Assembly (NCBI GenBank): GCA_037954325.1
Contig: JBBMNZ010000018.1
Coordinates: 11,670,501 to 11,734,500, forward strand
Direction of reading: 5' to 3'
Length of the DNA: 64,000 nt
Source: Fistularia commersonii
Lineage: Eukaryota > Chordata > Actinopteri > Syngnathiformes > Fistulariidae
The position numbers and the translations under genes are program-made. Of the stretch, positions 37,212-49,300 are shown in pieces (within the stretch, counting starts at the first letter, position 1; each line of letters begins with the position of its first letter). The notes beneath the pieces were generated by a model. It did no database searches. It saw nothing but the letters and a program-made list of their open reading frames with translations, and was not told the origin of the DNA.

Positions 37212-37447
37212 CAACTTTATTTATCCCGAAGGAAATATCCCATCCCTATTATCTTTTTTTATTATTTTACTTTTTTCAACCAGCACTGAAATATTTTGAT
37301 TTAAACTAAGGATGTCAATGTCTTGTAGTTTTTAGTAAATGTTACAAAATACTCTCATATGGTTCTTCTCACAGTTCTAGTTTGCTTTTCGTTAGTTTGG
37401 GTTTATTTATCGTTGTTTGTATTTTCCTTCCACGGTTGTTGCTTAGA

Positions 37448-38060
37448 AAGTCAAGTCAAGTCAGATTTTGTTTATAACAGTTGTCTGATGACACCTTCCA
37501 TGTAGAGCAGGTCCAAACCACAAACTTTACAGCGACTTACAGAAATCCCAAATTCCTCTAGGAGCAAGCTCTTTGCAACAATGGCGAGTAAATACTGCCT
37601 TGAACAGATCCCAACTAAATGTTGGCGGCCTTCTCCCTCAACTGGGGGAGTTAAAAAGAGAGAGAAAGACGGACAGAGTGTGACAGAGACAGAAGGTGGT
37701 ATGAGGGTTAGGACAGATGGTCCAAATTATCTATTACTTCTAAAAGCAGCTGACAGTTACATGAAATGATAGCATGATAGCTTTAATACTTATCAAGGAA
37801 TAGCAATTGTGGAAGCCTGGCGAGACACTGCAGTAGATCAAGCCACGCCCTCCGGGAATCTCCAAAATGAGAGCCCGAGAGCCCAGGATGAAGAAATTAG
37901 GTTACTATCAAGCAGTGGTAATGAGACATGAGTGCAGCCAGGATGGGAAGAGTGGGAGGCATGAGAAAGGGGCATCATAGGATATCCAGTAAACTAAGAC
38001 TACGGCACCACTATAAGCTTGCTCAAAAAGAAGGTTGTAAGCCTTTTCTTAAACAAAGAG
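37448..38060 (+). repeat. Longer copy of the 7745-type teleost repeat
   Basis: 'aagtcaagtcaagtcagatt', 'gtagagcaggtccaaacc', 'ggagcaagctctttgcaac' and 'aagcttgctcaaaaagaagg' with 'taagccttttcttaaac' follow the family order. The right boundary is uncertain; related sequence may reach about 38.4 kb. Confidence 0.6.
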
Positions 38061-39068
38061 ATCAGTGAAATTCGTCAAAGGCGCAATAAGAATGCACAAA
38101 TGGTGTATAGCTTGTGTTTTTACTGGACGATGGACTCAAAGCTGTCTGGCTATATCACATGAAATAACACAAAATTCTCAATATATCGTGACTGAAATAT
38201 ACATTACTCATCTGCCCAATGTGCAGGTAGAGAGGAAGAAGTACACAGGTGATGTTTACAGGTTTACAGGTTTTGGAAACTGACATGAGTTCAACAGTCC
38301 TGCTTGAAAACAGGCAAGGAGGTAGCATTTTAGACGAATACTCGAACTTTAAATTGGTCATTGTGAGGAGATTACTTCATAATTACTTCATAAGAGGGAA
38401 ATATCAATATTGGAAAGAAAAGACTGAAAGAGGATGGACAAGCTGTAATGACTACCATCATCCCTCCTAGATAGAGCCATAGCTATAAATCACTATCTGC
38501 AAAGTTTGTTTATTTGAAGCCAAAGTATTATAGCTGTCTATTTCAGTTCCTCTTTAATATCATACACTCTGCAGGCCTTTTCTTTTACATATTTCAAAAA
38601 CAGCCAACCCCACGGAAGAAACTCAACCAAGTGTACAAGCAGTCAGGTGTGTGGATGAGGTCAGGCGGACACGCCGAAGTCACAAACCACCTGATCCCGG
38701 GTCTCCAGAAAATGTTCAGAAGACGTGAAAACACTCGGTTAGTGGCAGCTTTCTGCGTCTCATCAATGGCAGGGGGCTGCTTCAAACTGAGAGTAACTCA
38801 AATAACCACTGAGAACGACCAAGACCATCTCTGAATGCACATGTCGAACTTTGACATGGGTGGACAATCACGGCCGGACGGCACCATGTCAGGGAGCGCC
38901 AGACTTGTCAGGTGAAGCACAGAAAACATGGCTGCATTCAAAAATGACTCATTGCGATGGTGCAGCCAGATATTGAAGGGAAATGGCATGGAAGTACAGT
39001 TGCATTCAGTCTTGTATCAACAATTCAGCTTTGGTTTCATTAAAACATAACTAAAGCATCACCTGTGA

Positions 39069-40290
39069 CAGCGGTCCCCAACCTTTTTTGTACCAGGAAC
39101 CAGTTTTATACATTAAAATGTTTCCACATACTGGTTCAAATGATAAAAAGTTTGGTTGTCTCACAGTATTTGATCTGAATAGAACAATTACACTTTATAT
39201 TGGACTATATTAGACACTACAATATCAATTTACCCTCTCGTTGAGTCAGTGGGAGCCCTGGGCTTGTTTCACTGATACTAGACGGCCCAATTTGGGGGTC
39301 AATTACACTTGAATCGTGTTACGTATATCCACTACTCCGTTGCGTTGTTTTCAGAAAAAACCCGCCTCACAAGGATATGTGGTTGGATATGGAAGATGGA
39401 CTTTCAGTGCTTCTTTGGCAATGTCAGGATATTCTGCTTTGACTTTAATCCAGAATGCAAAGAGAGTTGAGGTCGTCTCAAACATGAACGGAGTATCACT
39501 GTCATTTGCAATCTTAATCAGTTGTTACTCTTTAAGTTAGGATAGGGTTGATTGACCTTTCTTGTTTGCAAATAGGTTGCGGATTCATTCATTTAGCATT
39601 TTGGGGTCTTTTTCGATAAGGAAGTAATGCTCAAATTCTTTTGAAAGCTGCATCAGGTGGTCATGCACCAACTGGCAGATTAAAGTTTTGACCTCAGTCT
39701 CTTCTCTAATCCCTGCGACCGTGTGAAATATGTTGAAATATGTTGAAGTGGTGGCCCTCAATAACTGCTTTTGTTCTTCAAGCTGAGTTTTTTGTTTTTT
39801 TTTCTTTCAAAAAAAATGCAAGGCCTTGTCTTTTTGTGCCACATGTTTGTCTGAATGTGGCGAATCTGTTTTGAAGGTTTCATAGCTTCATAAGCTAGCC
39901 GTTCACTGCAAATAATACATAGCGGGCGCGGAGCTTAAGGAGGGGATCTTGATATTTTCTTTCAAATGCGGCTTTCTTTTTGCTGGCAGTCTGCGACGCT
40001 TCTGCCGGCTCATCGTTTGCGCGTTTCCTCCCAAAAAAGCTCTCCAACGACTTTTGTTTTTGGCTCAAAGTTTTCAAGGGCTAGCTCGCGGTGTCCGATG
40101 TGTGAAACGGCGCGAAGGAGTTAAATGCAGCAGTAAACAGTCGAAAACAGTCGTTTATCTTATTCGTTCAAAATAAGATCCAGAGGGTCTAATGAAAAAA
40201 ACTATTTGTACCAAGAAACATTTTCTTTGCGCACCGGTATTAAATGATCGGACTAGTAACGGTCTGGAAACTGGGGTTTGGGGACCCCTG
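39069..40290. mobile_element. hAT (Charlie-type) element, 1,222 bp
   Basis: Starts CAGCGGTCCCCAACCTTTTT and ends GGTTTGGGGACCCCTG. Flanking 8-mers ACCTGTGA and GTCTATGA match at 5 of 8, consistent with an old target-site duplication. A short hAT transposase N-terminus remains on the minus strand. The 17.9-kb fragment is a relative. Confidence 0.85.
39895..40077 (-). pseudogene. hAT transposase N-terminal remnant
   Basis: A 60-codon ORF with SLESFFGRKRANDEPAE and KKKAAFERKYQDPLLKLRAR. This resembles the start of ZBED5/SCAND3-like hAT transposases (basic stretch, then K-Y-x-x-x-Y/L). It stops before the zinc-finger and catalytic regions. Confidence 0.6.
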
Positions 40291-40299
40291 GTCTATGAC

Positions 40300-43200
40300 A
40301 CCAATGTTGTTCCGTGTCCGTCCCTTTGTGAAGGCAGTACAACCTTTCCCTGACGGCTGGATTCAAAAAGCGAGCGTGTCGCAAAGCTTGTGCCTCTTAC
40401 TCGAAGGTGACGACTACGCTGCTCTCCGACACCACGATATTCACGATATTCCAATACGTCACCTTTGAGATAAAGATGGCAAGGCTTCTGGTTACAAATC
40501 TGCAGAGACATGGAATGTAGAATGCAGACAGATTCAACTGTCACACCTGGCAAACACAATCTCAAGAAGGTTAGGCTAGTTTAAATACCTCGGCACACCT
40601 AACGGTCCCCGTGCAACAGCGGCCTGGCTGGAATGGAGTTCTGCAACTACAAAACACAACTTGAATTCAAAGATTTACTGCACCTAGTTGCCCCACATGG
40701 CCCCACATTGTTGGTTTTCCACAGTCAGGAATGAGCAATAGATACAACAGAGATGTGCGAGCCTCATTGGGCCTCACCTGGTTGGATCGCATCAGATGTG
40801 CAGGAAGGAATGAGAGTTACAACAATAACAAAAAAAAAAAAAAAATGCATGGAAGTCCAGCTGTTGTGGTGGTACAGCTGGGACTTTTTCAATTTTCTGT
40901 TACCATCCTATTGTTTGAAGATTTCCCTGTAGTTTTTCTACTCCTCTCCAAGACACACTCCCGTCGATGCTCTCACCCCCATTAAATCATCCCAAGGTCT
41001 CGCAACGGACTTGGAGATGGGTTCCTTTTTACACCGGTCTTGAAGATAGGTACCTTTCCACGTTCCTCTCCTTATACATACCACCCTTTGTGTAAGTGCA
41101 GCTCTGTACTTCTCAATGCATGTATTGTTCACGATAACCAATAAATTGGAGTCCTGCTGGAAGAAAAGCAGACACAATATCTGTCTGTTTCTCTCCACTC
41201 CCCATATGTACGAACTAACCTCTGATGCAATAAGCGTCAGCCACCATCGGCTAGGAGAATCGGACCCTGGCCTTGGACTGAGAGGACGAGGGGGACCCAC
41301 CACGGTTCCCGGGAGTCGCCGCCATTACCTCGTCTCAAGAAAGTCCTCAACAAAATATACTTGTATACCAGTTCGGAGCACTTCTTGGATCTGTTTTTTT
41401 TTACAAATGAACTAATTTTATGGACTTATCTCTGTGAGGATGGTTTCAGCTGCTTTTTGAATGTATATTGTGTTTATTGCAGATGGGAGGGAAAATAAAG
41501 GGTTTAACCCAGTCTTAGAAAAGCACAGCAGCAAATGAGTTTATACGTATGTCGATGTGCACCGTGCAACTACGCCGCTCTGACTCAATACACAGAAAAA
41601 AAAGCTCTGTTTTCAACTCCAGAAAAATCACCCAGGACTCGTGCATGAATACAACTAATCATTTTGAGGGATGATTCAAAGTTTGATAATTACACCGGTG
41701 ATTGACTATAGAGCGATAAAAGCCGAGGCTCAGGATGTACACGGATGAGTATTGATGTGGCTCACGCCGCAGAACCCATAAAGAGAGCCTTGCGGGGTAG
41801 AAAATGAAGCCAATGCTCTGCATGATTTGCCGAGTGGCAACTTCAAGTTTTATCACGGACAGTGACACTGAATATATGACAGCGGCAGAAGTGCAGGCAG
41901 TCAGGCAGCAACAATAAGTGCATGATACATTCTATAGCGTGATGTACAGAACTGCTGACGGACACTGTTGGGTGAATACATATGAAAATAATAATAGATC
42001 CGTTGATGCATTAGCATACTTATGAGAAATTTTCTCGGGTCAGAAACTTACACGCAAATACCATGTTGGTGTGTGATTAACATACATGTGGATTCAGTCA
42101 TATGTACCTTTACTTAGAATTTAACGAATTCAAGAGGTTGTGAGATGCGGATAGAAATGCTAATGCATATTCTACGGAAAGCCTGCCTTGTTTATTTCCT
42201 GTCACAGGTGAATTGTTTAGTCAAGCATCCTTATCTTGGAATTAATCCCTATGGAAACAACCATAATGATGTGCAACCCTGCAATCAACCGGGGGATCCC
42301 TTTATCAGCAGAGTTAAATAAAGCCTCGGTATCAAGCAGGTATTGATACAAATCTATGTATCAATACAGATGGTGGCGTTGGGTTTCAAACGAGGGCCAA
42401 TGTCGAATTCCCGTACAAGACCGGTGCACCCGCCTCGCTTGTAGAACTGTTGCATATCTGAACAGCGCCAAGGGGGCGAAGGGGGGGGTTGGTTTCTCTC
42501 ATCCAGGCTCAACATGAACTGCCCCTCAGATGTGACTGACACCTCTCTCCTGTTTGCCTTCACCGCTCCAATTAGCTCGGTGACAGGTGCATGGGGAGAA
42601 ATCAGACAATCAATTATGGTCCGTCTCTCCTCTCCGTCCCCTCTTCATCCTCCCCTGTGTCTTTGTAACACGCCGTCCCTTGCCTCTTCCTTTGTATTGC
42701 TCTATTTATCCCACTCTTTTTTTAACCAATATCCAATTCATACCCTGTCTGCATTCTCATTGTCTCAGAACACATCCTCTCTCTCTCTTGCTCGCTCCCC
42801 TTCTTCTGTTTTGCTGCAGCATGCCGACAGTCAGGGTGACGGAGAGAGTCAAAGAGGAAAAATGTAATCCAGACTGACACTGTGCATCTTCCTCCTACTT
42901 TCTTAGACACACGAAGCAAAAAAAAAAAAAAAAAACTGCCAGACATCACAGTGATGTGACTTTTTCTACAGGTTGCAGCAACAGCTCATCTCCAAAGTCA
43001 CAATTAATGCTACGTTCTCGACCAGTTTTCCTCTCTCTCTTGCTTAAGAGAGACAAAGTGGACCGTTTCTTAGTCAATTTATTTGTCAGACAACGGAGTC
43101 ATATCTGGAAAATCGATGGGTACCTTGGCTTATTTAAAAGACTTATGTCACTGCAGGTTTCAGGGTGGGTCCTCTAAACATGATTTTAATGGTGGAAGTT

Positions 43201-44876
43201 TGCCACCTGCTGGTAATAATCCTCTACTTCTTTGTGAATGCAACCGCCCCTTTTCATGATATTAAGGTCAAATGATATTCTTGGCATTTGACTTGAGGAT
43301 AACTACGGGAGGAGATGGATTGGTTTACTCACATAAAATGATGAGTAGTTCTTCAAAAGAAAAACCTTCCAACAAATAAAAACCTATCTAAGTAGTTGTA
43401 CAGTGTTATAAACGAAATATAAGTGCAGCCACTGGGTTCGATTTCTTATTGCTGTTCTTGAAAAAAAAAACACAAAACCCTATGAGAACGGTTTCAGCAG
43501 CATCTTGGAACTGTGGCAGTTGCCCTCGGTTCCTCTGAAAGGTCTTTAGATCCATTTTAGAATTTTTTTTAACACTTGTACACTGCACAAAAATGTACAT
43601 TTTGTGTTGGACTTTTATTCTAAAAAAAAAAAAAAAAAAAAATCATATATTGCAAACCATCTTGCAGGGAACGTCTGAGACCGAAAGATATATGCAGTGG
43701 AGGAAAAAATTGGAAATATATTGAGTTGAAATGTAATGGCTTGATGTGTATATATTAAAATAAGCTGCGAGAAGCTCTTATATCTGAGTATTCACACTGA
43801 TCGAGTCCCATGTTAAGACAGTGAACGTCAAAACTTTCCGTTAGCAAATAAAGGTAGCTACGCAAATATTTGAACGGTCACTTCTGAGATGAGGTATCAT
43901 TATTTTCACAAATTAATAATCTATAGATTAAATTAGAAATGTTGACCTTGCTTTGAAATTTAAGAGCTGTTAATGGTGACATCCATAAAAAAAAAAAAAA
44001 AAAATTAAAATGCTAAATAAAGCATTAAATTATTACCAAGTACAGACCTTTAACAACCAAAATAGATGATATTGGGGTGGGAGAGGTGGGGGGTTGGGGA
44101 GGGGTGAACTTTTATTATAAGTTAAAAGCCTTTTAATATTAATTATTTTTTTCAAGTTAGGTCATTGACTTGCCAAAGAATTAATTTGAGCTAAATTAAT
44201 GAGTTAGGACCTTTGACACTATATAAAAATGATGAATATGTTCAAATCCTGATTCAGCAGGCAAACTGTGAAATGAAGGATCGCCACTTTATGCTCCATG
44301 TCCACGAACAAGGCAGCAGGGCACGCAGAGGCTGACTGCTGCATTTCTGTTTTGCGTGTCCATTTTTATATTTGTATAGTCAAGAGAAGCTGCATCAGAC
44401 ATACATTTTTCCCTGGGTTATGCAGCTATGTGTGGCTTACACAACCCATCTGTTTTGAAGTTTGAATAACCACCATCAGGGGGAATTTAGTATTAAGGAG
44501 TCTCACGTCTCCCAGGTCGAGTAAAAATCATCAGGGGAATTGACAAAAGCAGAATGATGGAAAAGATTTCTGATTTTAATAGATTTGTCGCAAGCAAATT
44601 GAACCAAACATAGGAAAATTTTGAACGTTTTTTGCGGTTTCATTTCTCAGGTCAAAAGTGACAGATGACTTTGTGGATGTTCTGTCATAGCTGGTTCAGG
44701 AAGTGTTTTAATCATTTCCCCATTAAATGAAAATTGATTTAGTAATATGTAAGCCGCATATTCAACCGGTACCCGTGAGCATTGGACATCTCTGAACATC
44801 TCATGACCCGAAAAGCAATACACATGGCAATGCTCAGAAGATGTCTGTATTTCTTTTCGAACATGTTGTGGCACCG
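40300..44876. other. Gene-free stretch
   Basis: No gene recognised. Contains poly-A/T runs (40829-40845, 42920-42935, 43621-43642, 43988-44004), a CT-rich tract at 42778-42800 and unique AT-rich DNA. Confidence 0.5.
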
Positions 44877-46193
44877 TTTATTTATTAAACTTATGCATAA
44901 CCTTCCAACTGGATCATTGTACAGTATATGTTGAACTTCATGACATTATTAGTGTATCGGGCATTTAGATCAGGATTGCCAAGAGAAGCAGAAAGAAGCA
45001 GCGTTTCTGTCAGGAGCCCATACAGAGAGACCGTCACTGCTCCTTGCAGAAAAGGAGGTTTGGGTTAAGACACCCAAAGGCAGATGAGAAAGCATGACAT
45101 ACAGAATAAGGGAGGGGAAAGTAAGCATGAAAGCCACACGGCTGTAGAGATGACACCCATACGTGTTGGCAGGGAAATGGAGGGAAAGAATCACAAAGGG
45201 AAGAGGAGCATAGGAGAGGCATTGTACCCCTTACCGAGAGGAAGATGAAGGAGGCGGCACAGAAATGTAACAGGACCAGATCAGAGCCTTCAGACTCTTC
45301 ATTCTAGTTAACACCACACTTAGAATTTGTCTGAAATTCTAGACTTTAACACAATTCAAGAGATTTTAAATTGGATCTATCCATCACCAGTGCAACTCTG
45401 GCCTCTAGCAGTCTGAGTATATTCCTACCATTTCATCAGGGTAAGCTAGGCTAGCATGCTCATATGCTAGTGTGCACTAAACACTCACACTAACCCTGTG
45501 AGACTTGAAGCAGGAGAAGCAGCCAAAATAGTAACACCATGGCCAAAAGCATGCAAGCAATGCAGGAAACACTTTTAAAAATGAAACAAAAGAAAATAAA
45601 TACATCTTGGGATAAAAAAAAAAATCTTAATACATTATCTTAAAATTTTCCTTTTTCTTCTTTTGTGTTTCATATATATATATATATATACATATACAAA
45701 TATATATGTGTGTGCATCTATACAAACACACACATACACACACATATATGTGTATATATATAAAACATGCATATCTTTGTACATTTTGGTATAAGTTCTC
45801 TTTCTTGCAGGGGGTTGGGGGTGAGGAGGGGGGTAAATAGATGGGTGAGGTTTCCGGGCAATTCCACCTCACTGATTGCCTTGTGCTGACGGAGGAGGTT
45901 ATGGCATCACAAAGATGACTGCACCCTTTGAATGTTTCTGCTCACACTCAGTCTCTCATTCTCTGGGACAACTGTGATGAAGACGAGGAGGGGGGGGGGC
46001 GGGGCTCAGCAGTGAGAGGACAAGCTTATAGAACGTCCAAAAAGTCCAGGACTCATGAAGTAGGAACGGACAACGAGTCAGTAATTCCTCTTTGGGCCCA
46101 GAGCCAGCAGCCGCATCGAGAACCCCCACTATCTCTTATCTGGGAAAAAGAATTGAGGTTCACAGTCAGAAAAATGACCTGCGGTGAAATTAT
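44877..46193 (-). other. arhgef12: Probable ARHGEF12 3' UTR and downstream flank
   Basis: The first clear AATAAA on the minus strand below the stop is the AATAAATAAA read from 44877-44886, which would give a 3' UTR of about 1.3 kb. No coding potential was recognised. The region includes the AT/CA microsatellite at 45671-45764. The poly(A) site is a guess; no transcript evidence is available. Confidence 0.3.
45671..45764 (+). repeat. Compound AT/GT/CA microsatellite
   Basis: AT run, TATATG, CA run and again TATATG, within the probable 3' UTR or flank of ARHGEF12. Confidence 0.9.
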
Positions 46194-46328
46194 TTACATT
46201 TTCCCGCAGATAACAAGGAAATCATCGGCGACTTTTATTGCGTTTATTGCGCTACCTGTGTTATCTGTGTCTGCTGCTGACCTCTCGGGCCTTTGGCGTA
46301 TTAGATTATTATACTTGTTTTCAACCTC
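46194..46328 (-). CDS. arhgef12: ARHGEF12 exon 38: last coding exon and stop
   Basis: Begins EVENKYNNLIRQRP (human KVEESYTILCQRL) and runs to TAA at 46194-46196. It ends with about 18 residues (INAIKVADDFLVICGKM at the end) beyond the point where human LARG stops. The acceptor is TTTTCTACAG. The 3' UTR continues to lower coordinates. Confidence 0.9.
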   Translation of the reverse strand, partial: EVENKYNNLIRQRPERSAADTDNTGSAINAIKVADDFLVICGKM

Positions 46329-49300
46329 CTGTAGAAAAGAAAAAATAATGAATGTATAAAAAGACAGCATATCTCTTATGAAAATTACATCTTTGTACAT
46401 CAATGAGGTGAAAAAAGTTGACTGGTTATCAGATACCTTCAGATAGTTGAGGTTGGCCTGAAGGTTTCTAAGATGAGATAGGACTTGTCTGCTAAAAGAG
46501 GAGAGGCTGCCAGCATGTGATGCTGAAGAAAACCTCAGGTTGATGCCAGAATCAGTGGCACAGCCCTGTGACGTGCTCAACTGCTTCCCTGTGGGCGATG
46601 CCAAGATGTCATCATCTGTGCTGGTCTCCCCTGTGCCGCCGTAGCCCTCCAAAACCAAATAACCTGCTGAGAGAAGTGAAAAGGGTGTTAAGTGCGATTG
46701 TACATCTCACGTCAAGCTACTTATAATTTATACCTATTCGATCTGCAGTGACAAATCCTCAGACATAGGACTCTCACCATAATCTTCAGGAGAGTCGAAG
46801 AAGCCGGTGTCCCCGGAGCCCAGGTCCTGAGCTGGATCCTCCGTCTGTGAGTTGCTCCTCTCGGAGCCGTTGTGGACCATGACCCTTGCACATTTATCTA
46901 CCGGGGTCCGAAGAGAGGTGGTCCTGAGGAGACGAGCCCCTGTGGAGCGTTTGGTTCGCTCCGCAGCCTCCTGTGACATGAGCTGGGTCACCAACACCTG
47001 TTTTAATGCTGCCACTGTGATGCAAACGACAAGAGCAGGGCCCATTTTCAATCCCCCCGGTGCAAGTTGACCATAAAATCAAATTGTCTTATATGATTGA
47101 TAATTGTACCCGTAGCATCCGTTTAGAGTCCATTCATAATACTTACATGTCTTCAGTGCTTCATCTGCTCTAGAGGGGAAGAGGTTAAAGGAGTCTCCTT
47201 CTCTGCCATCCTCAGCCACTCGGTAGGGAAGTTCTGGATCAACGAAACCTTCTTCCTCGTCATCGTCTGCCTCTTCCTCCTCCGCTTTCAAAACCTCAAA
47301 AGGATTATTACCTGACAGAGAGGTCTGGATTACACTTCTCGCTGCTGGACTGCTCTCTTTATCTGAGGAGATAAAATGGCATTCATATAAAGAGCTGTAA
47401 TTTCAGAGGACCCCTCTACAATGCTGAAAAGCATGGACTATTATAAGCGGTAAATAAAAAGTATGGGAGCAAAAGTGGTAAAGCAGCTTCAATTACCTGT
47501 CGATTGAGTGCTGCCTGTAGATGTGCGATCTGGACCTTTGCTTGGCCTGGAGACACCAGCTGTGATGATCTCTTCACTGTCTCGCTGCCCACTGGCATGC
47601 AAATACATTATAATAGTTAATGACAGGTTTGACAGAATCATTTGATGGGACAGCAGTCCAAACATAAAAGTCTAAAGATTAGATAAATCAACGTACTCCG
47701 TTTGAGGTAATGGCATGTCACTGTGAGGTTTAGCTTTCATGGCATCAGCTCTCTGGGTGATTAAACGTTGCCACCTTGCCAGAGAAAATAAACAAAAAAT
47801 CAGTTTACTCACAAACAAGACCAATTAAAGTGACTAAAGGATGGATCTTTTGTCTTATTTTGTCTTACGTTCTCTGATCTGAGACCGTGGACGCCATCAG
47901 CTCATAGATTTGGGCACCGTTGTCCGACATTGAGAGGACGAAGAAGGACTTGTTGTCTGGTAATGGAGAATGTGGAAAGAAGAATTGAGTTGAGGTGAAT
48001 CAGGATTATGTCCCTCATATGAAGCCTGACTTTAATGTGCGATTTTTCACATTGCATCTTCAGCATAGCTAACTCTGGAGAGTCTGGAGAGTTTTTTTTT
48101 TTTCTAACTGAATCCTTTTTTTTTTTAAAAAACTATCCTATCTCATAAACCTCCAGCACAATATGCCTTGGCGTGAACTAACCTGTGGCCACGGAGCGCA
48201 CCAGCACAGTGTTGAGCTTGATGATGGGACTGAAGATCTGTTTGGTATCTGCAGTACCGGCCAGGTTTTTGCTGTGACATTTCAAGATCAGACGTTCATC
48301 TTGTTTTTGTAGTAGGACCAAGATGTCCTCAAGGAGGAGAGTGTATAACTCTTAAAGAAGAAAAAGAGACGGGTTTTAAGTCGACTGATAAATATGAACG
48401 TTGATGTGACAGAAAAATCATTCACATTTATAAAATTGCTTAAATGTGGTGATTACGAACCAATAGTTTTGTCTTTATTCACTTTCCATGACAGAGGTCC
48501 CTCGTACACCATTGTCTTCTTAGTTAGATCCAGGTTCTGATTGATTTGTGACAAGAATGTTTAAAAAAGCAGACATTAGAATTAATTGGCTAAGAGTCTT
48601 TGGAGCCATTCCCACACAACTGTACTTTTTCACTTTGCAGACAATTAAAAGAAGTTTAGATGTACAGTTACTGATGCAGAAAGGATAATGTGGGTAATTC
48701 ACCTTTAGCTCCACAATCAGGGGGTTGTCTGTCTGTTTTAAAGATGACAGGTCCAATCTTCTCTGGTAGTCTTCCAACCTCTAGTGGAACAACAGTGGAG
48801 AAACAGAAGAGGTTAAATAAGAACTTTTCAAAATGAGACCACTGTCTGGAGAGGAGAGAAGGTAAGGGATAATATTTGGGCTTTGGAATGAAATGGAAGG
48901 GGCGGAGGGCAAGAAAAAGTATAAAATGAAGTAAAACAGAACTGTGATTTAAAAAAAAACACCACTCCACCTGCTTGTCCTCAGATTCCTTTACAGCCTG
49001 GTTGACATGATTGAGGATCTTTCTGCAGCAGTCGGCCGCCTGCTTCACCTTGTCCTTCTCCACTGTGTTATCTGAAAGATATCATGGCATCAATGATATC
49101 TACTAAGAACTACAGCCAGCCAGCTTCCCCCACTGGGGGCCGTCCAGCAAATTGATATTTCCCCTGTCCATTAACACATTGCGACTCTCATCAATTATTA
49201 TAGAGTGGGGAAGGGCATTATGTTGGCATAATAGCTGGTTATATTTTATTGTTAGTGCTGTCTCTGTGTGATACCAAAAACCAAGCCAAGACTGGAATGA

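Noticed and set aside
46734..47051. An ATG-initiated protein start in the ARHGEF12 tail
   Set aside because: The ATG lies in the intron upstream of the acceptor at 47014; the exon is reached by splicing from 47147.
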